From NCBI GenBank assembly GCA_013003465.1, contig JABDIZ010000050.1, forward strand, positions 1-10,570: 10,570 nucleotides of DNA. The letters run 5' to 3'. Source of the stretch: Rhodothermaceae bacterium. Its GTDB lineage: Bacteria > Bacteroidota > Rhodothermia > Rhodothermales > Rubricoccaceae. The notes beneath the pieces are model-generated. The model was not told where the DNA came from. It was given only the letters and a program-made list of their open reading frames with translations, and made no database searches. The number at the start of each line of letters is the position of its first letter. Positions within the stretch are counted from its first letter, which is position 1. A program made the translations under genes and the position numbers. Positions 1-6,556 of this stretch are shown one piece after another.

Positions 1-1603
1 GTGCGTACTTGACGACGTAGGCCACGAACGAGGGCGTCTGCACGCCCGCGCTCTCGGCAATGGCCTTGACCATAAAGTTGGGGCCGTTGCCGATGTAGGT
101 AAGCGCACCGAAGAAGACGGCTGCCACTGAGATGGCCTGGAGGTAGAAGCCCGTCGCCGCGCTGGGGTCGCTGGCGAAGGCGAGCACCTGGGTAGACTGG
201 TTGACGTCGAGGCCGAACTTGCCCATCGCGGCGGAGAGGAAGGAGACGTAGGTGGGCGCGTTGTCGAGCACGCCCGAGAGCATGCCGGTGCCAAAGTAGA
301 ACGTCGTCACGCCGAGGGCCTCCGCGTTCTCCTGCGCGAACAGACGGATCAGCTCCAGCGCAGGCTGCATCGTCAGGAAGATGCCGACGAAGAGCCAGGC
401 CACCTCGCGGATCGGCTCGAAGTTGAACTCGTTGCCGCGTAGAACGTGCGGCTCGGCCGTCTTGTAGGCCGCGAAGCAGACACCGAGCATGATGATCTCG
501 CGGATCCCGAACGGCAGGTGGTACGTGCCCACGAAGTCGAGCGGCGTGCCGGCGAGGGCCGTGATCACGTTGGGGTCGATGAAGACGGCGCCGATCACGA
601 TGGCGAGCCAGAGGAAGCCGCGCTTGCCCTCGATGGCGATGTGGCTCGTTGTATGCGTGGCTGCCACTGGCGCCACACTCCCTTCTCCTTCACCCGGATC
701 GACATCGATCCCGGATGCCTCCAGCACCGTGCGGTTGCTCTCCAGCTTGTTGCGGCTGTCCACGAGGTAGAAGATGCCGATCAGTACCAGGACGGTCGGG
801 ATCCAGATGTACCAGATGTGGGCGACCGTCCAGAAGAAGGGCACGCCGCGCAAGAAGCCGAGAAAGAGCGGCGGGTCGCCGATGGGCGTGAGCGCGCCAC
901 CCACGTTGGAGACGACGAAGATGAAAAAGATGATGTGGTAGGCCTTGATGCGCCCGGCGTTGAGGCGCATGTAGGGCCGGATGAGCAGCATGCTCGCGCC
1001 CGTCGTCCCGATCACGTTGGAGATCACCGCGCCGATGAGCAGCAGGAGGCTGTTGGCGCGCGGCGTCCCGGCAAAGTCGGTCTTAATCAGAATGCAGCCG
1101 CTCGCGACGAAGAGCGAGGCCAGGAGCGCGATGAACGAGATGTACTCCTGCGCGGCGTGCAGAATCGGAACCGCCGTCGAGAGGATGAGCAGGTAGTACA
1201 CCGAGACGATCAGGCCGAGCGCAACGGCATACTTCGGGTAGTGATGGTGCCAGTGGTGCGGATAGAACAGCGGTCCCGTCGCGATCATCAGCAACAGCGC
1301 TGCGAAGGGAATCACGAGGAAGAGCGGCGGCGGCGGGCCGTGTTCTTCGCCATGCTCTTCGCCCTCCCCGTGGGCCCCTGCCTCCGCGTGCTCGTCGGCT
1401 CCATGCTCGGCGTCCAGGGCTTCCTCGACCTCCTCCCCCATTTCCAACGCGTCCTCGCTCAGCACCTCCTCCGGGGCGATCTGCCCGTCGTCTTGGCCGA
1501 CTGCGGCCGCGTCCGTCTCCTGTGCATACGCACTGCCCGCAGCGAAGAGCAGCAAGGCGACAACAAACGCGCGGAGTAAACGAGGCGGCATCGGTTCAGA
1601 CAT
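1..1603 (-). CDS. nhaD: NhaD/CitMHS_2-type Na+/H+ antiporter, 3' end missing
   Basis: Ion-transporter superfamily membrane protein, probably exchanging Na+ for H+ across the inner membrane. Of the 534 codons visible, residues 9-27 look like a signal peptide or first helix ending in AYA. Residues 28-92 are hydrophilic, acidic and histidine-rich (five His between 67 and 89), followed by a proline run. Many hydrophobic helices follow from about 93. Family-type motifs are SNVIGTTGASMLLIRP (195-210), SNVGGALTPIGDPPLFLGF (232-250), DNAPTY (447-452) and YIGNGPN (503-509). A second histidine cluster, HHWHHH, lies at 116-121. The gene follows nuoM in the same direction, where nuoN would be expected; nuoN may follow off the window. 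The start could be ATG 1603 or the in-frame ATG 1591; neither has a Shine-Dalgarno sequence. I chose 1603 because the same ATG-TCT-GAA start context is repeated at the nuoM stop. The family call is firm; Na+/H+ specificity rests on context and on memory of the Rhodothermus marinus homologue. The automated family name may be citrate transporter. Confidence 0.85.
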   Translation of the reverse strand, partial: MSEPMPPRLLRAFVVALLLFAAGSAYAQETDAAAVGQDDGQIAPEEVLSEDALEMGEEVEEALDAEHGADEHAEAGAHGEGEEHGEEHGPPPPLFLVIPFAALLLMIATGPLFYPHHWHHHYPKYAVALGLIVSVYYLLILSTAVPILHAAQEYISFIALLASLFVASGCILIKTDFAGTPRANSLLLLIGAVISNVIGTTGASMLLIRPYMRLNAGRIKAYHIIFFIFVVSNVGGALTPIGDPPLFLGFLRGVPFFWTVAHIWYIWIPTVLVLIGIFYLVDSRNKLESNRTVLEASGIDVDPGEGEGSVAPVAATHTTSHIAIEGKRGFLWLAIVIGAVFIDPNVITALAGTPLDFVGTYHLPFGIREIIMLGVCFAAYKTAEPHVLRGNEFNFEPIREVAWLFVGIFLTMQPALELIRLFAQENAEALGVTTFYFGTGMLSGVLDNAPTYVSFLSAAMGKFGLDVNQSTQVLAFASDPSAATGFYLQAISVAAVFFGALTYIGNGPNFMVKAIAESAGVQTPSFVAYVVKYA

Positions 1604-1626
1604 CAAGGCATCCGTTCAGACATCAA
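1587..1626. repeat. 20-base tandem duplication at the nuoM/nhaD junction
   Basis: Bases 1587-1606 and 1607-1626 are the same 20-base unit twice in a row, differing only at 1593 (g) versus 1613 (c). Each copy contains, on the minus strand, an ATG-TCT-GAA start context. In the right-hand copy this ATG (1623-1621) overlaps the nuoM stop as TGATG but opens a frame of only six codons. In the left-hand copy the ATG (1603) opens the antiporter gene. The simplest reading is that the two genes once overlapped as TGATG and the duplication moved them about 20 bases apart. Confidence 0.85.
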
Positions 1627-3221
1627 TCGGAGACAGCAACGCGGTCAGGCCATTCGAGCGGCACCGCGACCATCTCGCCCGGCGCGGCGGCCTCGGTGGC
1701 GGCGGCCTTGGTGCGCGCGGTGTCGAGGATGGCTTGCACGGCGTCCTCGCTCTTGTCGAGGAACGGCGCCGGGCCCATCCCCAACCAGACCATGAACACG
1801 GCCAGCGGAATCAACAGCCCGATCTCGCGGCCGTTGAGGTCCTTCATCGTCAGATTGGCCTCGTTGGTGACCTCGCCGAAGAATGTGCGGTAGACCATCC
1901 ACAGGAGGTAGACCGCCGCGAGGATCACGCCCGTCGTACCGAGGATCACCCAGATCGTGCTGAATGCATCGCTGCGCCACGAACCGAGCAGAATCAGAAA
2001 CTCGCCCACGAAGCCGTTGAGGCCCGGCAGCCCCGCGCTCGCGAAGACCGTCAGCATCATGAAGAAGGTCAGCACCGGCACCGTCTTGGCAATGCCGCCG
2101 TAGTCGGCCATCTTGCGCGTGTGCGTGCGCTCGTAGAGCATGCCGATCAGGAGAAAGAGCGCGCCCGTCGAGAGACCGTGGTTAACCATCTGGATCAGCG
2201 CCCCCTGGACGGCCACGGTGTCGAGCGCGAACAGACCGAGCACGACGAACCCGAGGTGACTCACCGACGAGTAGGCGATGAGCTTCTTGGCGTCGGTCTG
2301 CGCGAAGGCCACGAGCGCGCCGTAGATGATGCCGATCACGGCGAGCACGGCCATCACCGGCGCCCACTGCTCGGCCGCGTTCGGGAAGAACGGGATGGTG
2401 AAGCGGAGCAATCCGTAGGTGCCCATCTTCAGGAGCACGCCTGCCAGCACCACCGAGCCGCCCGTCGGCGCCTGCACGTGCGCGTCGGGGAGCCATGTGT
2501 GGAACGGGAAGAGCGGCACCTTGATGGCGAAGGCCAGCAGGAAGAGGAAGAACAGCCAGCCCTGCGCGCCCAGCGGCACGCCGAACGAGACGAGCTTGTA
2601 CCAGTCGGTCGTGAACACGCCTGCATTGACCGCGTCACCCGCCTCGAACCCCAGCCAGAGGATGCCAACGAGCATCAGCAGCGACCCGACGAGCGTGTAG
2701 AGCACGAACTTGACGGCTGCGTAGATCCGGTTCTCGCCGCCCCAGATCCCGATGATGAAGTACATCGGAATGAGCGTGATCTCGAAGAAGATGTAGAACA
2801 GGAAGAGGTCGAACGAGAGGAAGACGCCGAGCACGCCCGTCTGCAACAGCAGCATCAGGCTGTAGTAGCCCTTGACCTGCTTGCCGATGTAGGTCCACGA
2901 CGAGAGCACGATGATCGGCCCGAGCAGCGTCGTGAGCAGCGTCAGCAGCAGGTTCAGCCCGTCCACCCCGACGAAGTAGGTGATGTCCACGCTAGGGAAC
3001 CACGGCAGCTTCTCCATCAACTGCGGCGCGACCGCCGTGCTCATCGCCGGATCAAAGCCCGTATAGAGGCCCAGCGACAGCAGAAACGTGACGACCGTCG
3101 TGGCAAGTGCCGTCCAGCGCACGGCCCCGTCGCTCGGCATGAAGAGCGCCACCAGCGCACCGACCGCGGGCAAGAAGATGACCAGCGAGACGAGGTTCGG
3201 GATCGAAGCGAGTACGTCCAT
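1623..3221 (-). CDS. nuoM: NADH-quinone oxidoreductase subunit M (NuoM/Nqo13)
   Basis: Antiporter-like proton-channel subunit of the complex I membrane arm in the inner membrane. It has 532 residues, slightly longer than the roughly 500 usual for NuoM, with an extra charged tail after about 490. The core motif set is complete: GVDGLNLLL at 85-93, FFEITLIPMYF with Glu147 at 145-155, FAIKVPLFPFHTWLPDAHVQ with Lys234 at 231-250, GVLLKMGTYG with Lys265 at 261-270, and GLNGFVGEF with Glu407 at 400-408. The spacing Lys234/Lys265/Glu407 is identical to the numbering I recall for E. coli NuoM, where these residues carry the proton path. HTWLPDAH separates M from the otherwise similar L and N subunits. 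ATG 3221 begins with a normal amphipathic/hydrophobic helix and lies 31 bases after the nuoL stop, without a Shine-Dalgarno sequence. It belongs to the nuoJ-K-L-M-nhaD transcription unit. Confidence 0.97.
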   Translation of the reverse strand: MDVLASIPNLVSLVIFLPAVGALVALFMPSDGAVRWTALATTVVTFLLSLGLYTGFDPAMSTAVAPQLMEKLPWFPSVDITYFVGVDGLNLLLTLLTTLLGPIIVLSSWTYIGKQVKGYYSLMLLLQTGVLGVFLSFDLFLFYIFFEITLIPMYFIIGIWGGENRIYAAVKFVLYTLVGSLLMLVGILWLGFEAGDAVNAGVFTTDWYKLVSFGVPLGAQGWLFFLFLLAFAIKVPLFPFHTWLPDAHVQAPTGGSVVLAGVLLKMGTYGLLRFTIPFFPNAAEQWAPVMAVLAVIGIIYGALVAFAQTDAKKLIAYSSVSHLGFVVLGLFALDTVAVQGALIQMVNHGLSTGALFLLIGMLYERTHTRKMADYGGIAKTVPVLTFFMMLTVFASAGLPGLNGFVGEFLILLGSWRSDAFSTIWVILGTTGVILAAVYLLWMVYRTFFGEVTNEANLTMKDLNGREIGLLIPLAVFMVWLGMGPAPFLDKSEDAVQAILDTARTKAAATEAAAPGEMVAVPLEWPDRVAVSD

Positions 3222-3252
3222 TCAGAGAGAGCAGTCGTAGAGGCGTGCGCGC

Positions 3253-5322
3253 CTACACAAAAATCATGAGGGCAATGACGACGGCGACGCCGAGCACAAC
3301 GGCGAGGGCATAGTTCTGGACGACCCCGGTCTGGATGCCACGGAGGCGCCCAGCGATCCCGCGCACGAGGGTCGCCACGCCGTTCACCGTGCCATCTACC
3401 CAGTTCTGATCGAAGGGGGCGAGGCCACGGCGCGAGCCCTCCACGATGGGCTTGACGACCGTGGCGTCGTAGAACTCGTCCACCTTGTACTTGGTACTGA
3501 AGATGCCGTAGAGGAACCCAAGGCGGCGCTTCAACGAGGCGTCGGCCTCGAGGCCACGGCGGCCCCACTGCGTCCAGGCATAGAACACGCCGAGGGCGGC
3601 CCACAAGGCGCCGAAGATGAGCAGGCCCCACTCCAAGCTGTGCGAGACGTGTAGCTCGTGGAGCGGCTCGGCCACCGGCCCACCGTACTCGGACCCGAGC
3701 CAGTGGTGAATCCAACTTTCGCCCAGCACGGCAGGCAGGCCGAAGAAGCCGCCGATGACCGAGAAGAACGCCAGCACGGCGAGCGGCACCCACATGGTCC
3801 ACGGGCTCTCGTGCGGCTTGGTGTCCATCGCGTCCGGCCAGCGCTCGCGCCCCTCGAACGTGAGCAGGTAGGCGCGCGTCATGTAGATGGCCGTCAGGAT
3901 CGCCGTGACGATGCCGATGATCCAGACAAAGTAGGCGTAGGGGTGCCCGTTGTAGCCGTACTCAAAGGCCTTGAAGAGGATCTCGTCCTTCGAGAAGAAG
4001 CCTGCCAGCGGCGGGATGCCTGCGATGGCAATCGTCGCGATGCCGAAGGTGATGGCCGTGATGGGCATGTACTTGCGCAACCCGCCCATCGTCCGCATAT
4101 CCTGCGCATCGAAGCCGCCTTCGTAGGGCAAGTCGGCGTAGCGAGGCGGCGCGGCGTGTTCGTCGCGGTGCTCGCCGCCGTGGCCCGGTACCAGCCCTTT
4201 GTGTTCGAGTTCGTGCTCCACGTCGTGCATCGCGTGGATGACCGAGCCGGAGCCGAGGAAGAGGCAGGCCTTGAAGAAGGCGTGCGTCATCACGTGGAAG
4301 ATGGCGACGAAGAATGCGCCCACGCCCGCCGCCAGGAACATATAGCCGAGCTGGCTCACCGTCGAGTAGGCCAGCACGCGCTTGATGTCGTTCTGTGTAA
4401 TGGCAATCGTCGCCGCCATGATGGCCGTCAGCGCGCCGACGATGGCGATCACGACCATCGCCGTCGGGGCCAGGAGAATCATCGGGCTCAGGCGGGCCAG
4501 CAGGTAGAGCCCCGAAGTCACCATCGTGGCGGCGTGGATCAGCGCCGAGACGGGCGTCGGCCCGGCCATAGCGTCGGGGAGCCACACAAAGAGCGGAATC
4601 TGCGCGCTCTTGCCCGTCGCGCCGATGAAGAAGAGCAGCGCCACGGCGAGGAGGGTGCCGTTGCCGAGCGCGCCCAGCGTGTCGGCCGAGAGCAGCGTCG
4701 TGAAGTCGAGGCCGAAGGGCCCGTCGAAGAACCCGGTGACGGCCTGGAAGAGGATGAACATCGCCAGCAGGAAAGCGAAGTCGCCGATGCGGTTGACGAT
4801 GAAGGCCTTGTTGGCCGCGGCCGAGTTCTTGAGATCGGTGTACCAGAACCCGATCAGCAGGTACGAGCACAGCCCGACGCCTTCCCACCCGAGGAACAGC
4901 ACGGGCAGGTTCTCCGCGAGCACGAGGTTGAGCATCGCGAAGATGAACAGGTTGAGGTAGGCGAAGAAGCGCCAGTACCCTGGATCGCCCTTCATGTACC
5001 CGATGGAGTACAGGTGGATCAGCGCGCCCACGCCCGTCACGATCAGCGTCATAATCAGCGAGAGCTGATCGATGCGGTAGGCGAAGTCCACCGTCAGGTC
5101 GCCCGCGGCCATCCACGTGAAGTAGCGGACGATCTCCGGCTCGTGGTGGAAGCCGAGGAAGATCGAGACCGTAACCACAAAGGGCAGCGCCACCGCCGCC
5201 GTCGCCAGCCCGCCGATGAGCCACTCGTTGGTGCGATACCCGGGGGCGAACAGGCCCATCATCCCATTGAAGGCCGCCACGAGCAGCGGGGGCAGGAGGA
5301 TGAGTTGGACGAGGAGTTCCAT
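3253..5322 (-). CDS. nuoL: NADH-quinone oxidoreductase subunit L (NuoL/Nqo12)
   Basis: Distal proton-pumping subunit of complex I, with the long lateral helix that clamps the membrane arm. It has 689 residues; the E. coli protein has about 613. Key residues are Glu147 (GWEGVGLCSYLLIGFW), Asp181 (RIGDFAFLL), Lys238 (GATGKSAQIPLFVWLPDAM), Lys351 (HAFFKACLFLGSGS) and Lys445 (AGFFSKDEILF). The distance 238-351 equals that of E. coli Lys229-Lys342, but 351-445 is 37 residues longer than Lys342-Lys399. The extra residues form a histidine- and acid-rich loop at about 366-405, just before the conserved DMRTMGGLRKYMP. The C-terminus (about 605-660) is amphipathic and is followed by a last helix ending MIFV, as expected for the lateral helix and anchor. 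ATG 5322 opens directly with a membrane segment; no Shine-Dalgarno sequence precedes it. It follows nuoK after a 74-base, repeat-filled gap. Confidence 0.98.
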   Translation of the reverse strand: MELLVQLILLPPLLVAAFNGMMGLFAPGYRTNEWLIGGLATAAVALPFVVTVSIFLGFHHEPEIVRYFTWMAAGDLTVDFAYRIDQLSLIMTLIVTGVGALIHLYSIGYMKGDPGYWRFFAYLNLFIFAMLNLVLAENLPVLFLGWEGVGLCSYLLIGFWYTDLKNSAAANKAFIVNRIGDFAFLLAMFILFQAVTGFFDGPFGLDFTTLLSADTLGALGNGTLLAVALLFFIGATGKSAQIPLFVWLPDAMAGPTPVSALIHAATMVTSGLYLLARLSPMILLAPTAMVVIAIVGALTAIMAATIAITQNDIKRVLAYSTVSQLGYMFLAAGVGAFFVAIFHVMTHAFFKACLFLGSGSVIHAMHDVEHELEHKGLVPGHGGEHRDEHAAPPRYADLPYEGGFDAQDMRTMGGLRKYMPITAITFGIATIAIAGIPPLAGFFSKDEILFKAFEYGYNGHPYAYFVWIIGIVTAILTAIYMTRAYLLTFEGRERWPDAMDTKPHESPWTMWVPLAVLAFFSVIGGFFGLPAVLGESWIHHWLGSEYGGPVAEPLHELHVSHSLEWGLLIFGALWAALGVFYAWTQWGRRGLEADASLKRRLGFLYGIFSTKYKVDEFYDATVVKPIVEGSRRGLAPFDQNWVDGTVNGVATLVRGIAGRLRGIQTGVVQNYALAVVLGVAVVIALMIFV

Positions 5323-5327
5323 GCGTT

Positions 5328-5383
5328 GGGCTTGAGGCTTAAGGCTTGAGGCTGCGGGCGCTACAAGCCCATAGCCTTAAGCC
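5328..5383. repeat. Palindromic repeat cluster in the nuoK-nuoL gap
   Basis: The 74-base gap is built from short related words. The 10-mer GCTTGAGGCT occurs at 5330-5339 and 5344-5353 (period 14). The 11-mer at 5336-5346 (GGCTTAAGGCT) has an exact inverted copy at 5373-5383, leaving a 26-base loop. In the mRNA this could form an 11-base-pair hairpin ending 13 bases before the nuoL ATG. There is no T run, so a classic terminator is unlikely. The same kind of layout appears in the nuoJ-nuoK gap. Confidence 0.8.
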
Positions 5384-5396
5384 CACGGCAGGGACG

Positions 5397-5702
5397 TTAG
5401 CCCCTAAACAGGTTGATCTCGTTGACGTTGACGGTGAGCTTGTTGCGGAAGAGCGCGATCACGATGGCGAGCCCCACTGCCGCCTCCGCCGCGGCCACAC
5501 TCATCACGAAAAAGACCAGGATCTGCCCGTCCACATCGCCAAATGCCTGGCTGAAGGCCACCAGGCTCAGGTTAACCGCGTTGAGCATCAGCTCGATGGA
5601 GAGGAAGATCACGATGGCGTTGCGCCGCAACAGCACACCGAGCACGCCAATGGTGAAGAGCACGGCGCTCAGCGAGAGGTACCAATTGAGGGCGAGATCC
5701 AT
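5397..5702 (-). CDS. nuoK: NADH-quinone oxidoreductase subunit K (NuoK/Nqo11)
   Basis: Small three-helix subunit of the complex I membrane arm, homologous to MrpC, forming part of the proton path nearest the quinone site together with NuoJ and NuoA. It has 101 residues, the normal length. The two buried glutamates required for proton transfer in the family are present: Glu37 in FLSIELMLNAVNL and Glu73 in SVAAAEAAVGLAIVIALFR (equivalent to E. coli Glu36 and Glu72). The three hydrophobic stretches fall at about 8-24, 29-50 and 60-84. ATG 5702 begins four bases after an inverted-repeat arm, and no Shine-Dalgarno sequence is seen. It sits between nuoJ and nuoL in the standard order. Confidence 0.97.
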   Translation of the reverse strand: MDLALNWYLSLSAVLFTIGVLGVLLRRNAIVIFLSIELMLNAVNLSLVAFSQAFGDVDGQILVFFVMSVAAAEAAVGLAIVIALFRNKLTVNVNEINLFRG

Positions 5703-5706
5703 GTAG

Positions 5707-5782
5707 AGCTGTGGGCTAGAAGCTCTGGGCTGTGGGTGGAATCGAAGGGAAGCTCATAGCTCGAAGCGTCTAGCTCACAGCT
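5707..5782. repeat. Palindromic repeat cluster filling the nuoJ-nuoK gap
   Basis: The 80-base gap consists of four variants of an 11-mer of the form AGCT-N-TG-R-GCT: direct copies at 5707-5717 and 5721-5731 (period 14), and inverted copies at 5751-5761 and 5772-5782. The outer 14-mers 5707-5720 and 5769-5782 are inverted repeats matching at 13 of 14 positions. They run from four bases before the nuoK ATG up to the base next to the nuoJ stop, so they bracket the gap. The single mismatch is G-U if plus-strand RNA folds and A-C in the nuo mRNA. No T run follows. Confidence 0.8.
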
Positions 5783-6292
5783 TTAGACAAATCGTTTCTT
5801 GGCGAGGAGAACGGCACCGATGGTCGCGGCGAGCAGCAGCACGCCGATGATCTCCAGCGAGAAGGCGTGCTCGGTGAGCAGGGCGAGGCCAAGGTTCTCC
5901 ACGCTCGTCGCGTCAGCGGCCTCGGCGGCAGGGAGCAGCGTCGGCGCTGCGTTGAGGCGGAGCGAGAGGATGACGAGGAGTTGCGCCAGCACGGCCACAC
6001 CGAGGACGAAGGCCACGCCTTTTTTCCAGTCTAGGCCCCCGAGCCGAGGCGTGGCCTCCAGGTTCAGGAGCATGATCACGAACAGGAAAAGCACCATGAT
6101 GGCGCCGGCGTAGACCAGGATCTGCACGACGCCGATGAACTGCGCGTTGAGCGTCAGGTAGAGGCACGCCACAGCGAAGAGCGTCATCACCATCCAGAGT
6201 GCACTCTGCACCGGGTTCCGGCTGATGAGCATCCCGAGTGCCCCGACGACCGCAAGCACAGCGAACAGGAAAAACAGAAACGGTTCCAGCAT
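5783..6292 (-). CDS. nuoJ: NADH-quinone oxidoreductase subunit J (NuoJ/Nqo10)
   Basis: Membrane subunit of complex I next to NuoK; its third helix carries a pi-bulge whose rotation is thought to gate proton flow near the quinone site. It has 169 residues with five hydrophobic segments at about 4-23, 29-49, 55-78, 92-111 and 146-165. The signature QILVYAGAIMVLFLFVIML (57-75, with Tyr61) and the N-terminal ISRNPVQSALWMV (23-35) are typical. A short Ala/Glu-rich soluble loop lies between helices 4 and 5. ATG 6292 gives the normal N-terminus and lacks a Shine-Dalgarno sequence. It is the first nuo gene of this cluster: no nuoI precedes it, and the next gene upstream is the Ppx/GppA phosphatase 264 bases away. 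Confidence 0.96.
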   Translation of the reverse strand: MLEPFLFFLFAVLAVVGALGMLISRNPVQSALWMVMTLFAVACLYLTLNAQFIGVVQILVYAGAIMVLFLFVIMLLNLEATPRLGGLDWKKGVAFVLGVAVLAQLLVILSLRLNAAPTLLPAAEAADATSVENLGLALLTEHAFSLEIIGVLLLAATIGAVLLAKKRFV

Positions 6293-6385
6293 GGCGGGGC
6301 GGGTGAGCGAAGGCGACGCAGGCAGTCAGCCAAGGGGCGAGAAGGGCGGGCAGAAGAGGCGGTGGAGCGAGCCTGCGCCACGGCC

Positions 6386-6418
6386 CGAACTTAACCCAAA
6401 CCCGGAGAACGCCACAAA
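6386..6418 (-). promoter_or_regulatory. Candidate Bacteroidota-type promoter for nuoJ-K-L-M-nhaD
   Basis: On the minus strand TTTG (6418-6415) is followed after 21 bases by TAAGTTCG (6393-6386). The latter matches seven of the eight positions of the Bacteroidota -7 element TAnnTTTG, and the spacing is within the 19-21 bases usual for that sigma factor. Transcription would start roughly 90 bases before the nuoJ ATG. The 264-base gap (6293-6556) holds no convincing gene; its remaining features are weak inverted words (CGCAGGC 6317-6323 with GCCTGCG 6371-6377). In high-GC DNA such a match could arise by chance. Confidence 0.35.
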
Positions 6419-6556
6419 CCGTCTGGCCGCCTCTCCAGCAACCATTCCGTGAAAATCAGAAGGGTCGAAAGGCTCACCCCCCCGATATCCTACCCAGACG
6501 CCTACTGCTGCATCCGCGAGGCGTAGGGGGCCCTTCGAACCCTCTTCCCTTTAGGC

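Noticed and set aside
1..1603. Reading the first gene as nuoN because of its position after nuoM
   Set aside because: It lacks the NuoL/M/N proton-antiporter motifs (no K-x-P-x-x-P-F-H-x-W-L-P-D-A) and instead has the DNAPT and GDPP motifs of the ion-transporter superfamily.
3222..3252. Inverted repeat in the nuoL-nuoM gap (AGGCG-TGCG-CGCCT)
   Set aside because: Only five base pairs in GC-rich DNA, without the repeat-unit layout of the other two gaps; could be chance.
1734..3269. 511-residue plus-strand open frame opposite nuoM
   Set aside because: It mirrors nuoM on the other strand; its Glu/Arg/His-rich product has no domain or helix pattern and follows from high-GC codon bias. The same holds for 446-1579 opposite the antiporter gene and 3658-5349 opposite nuoL.
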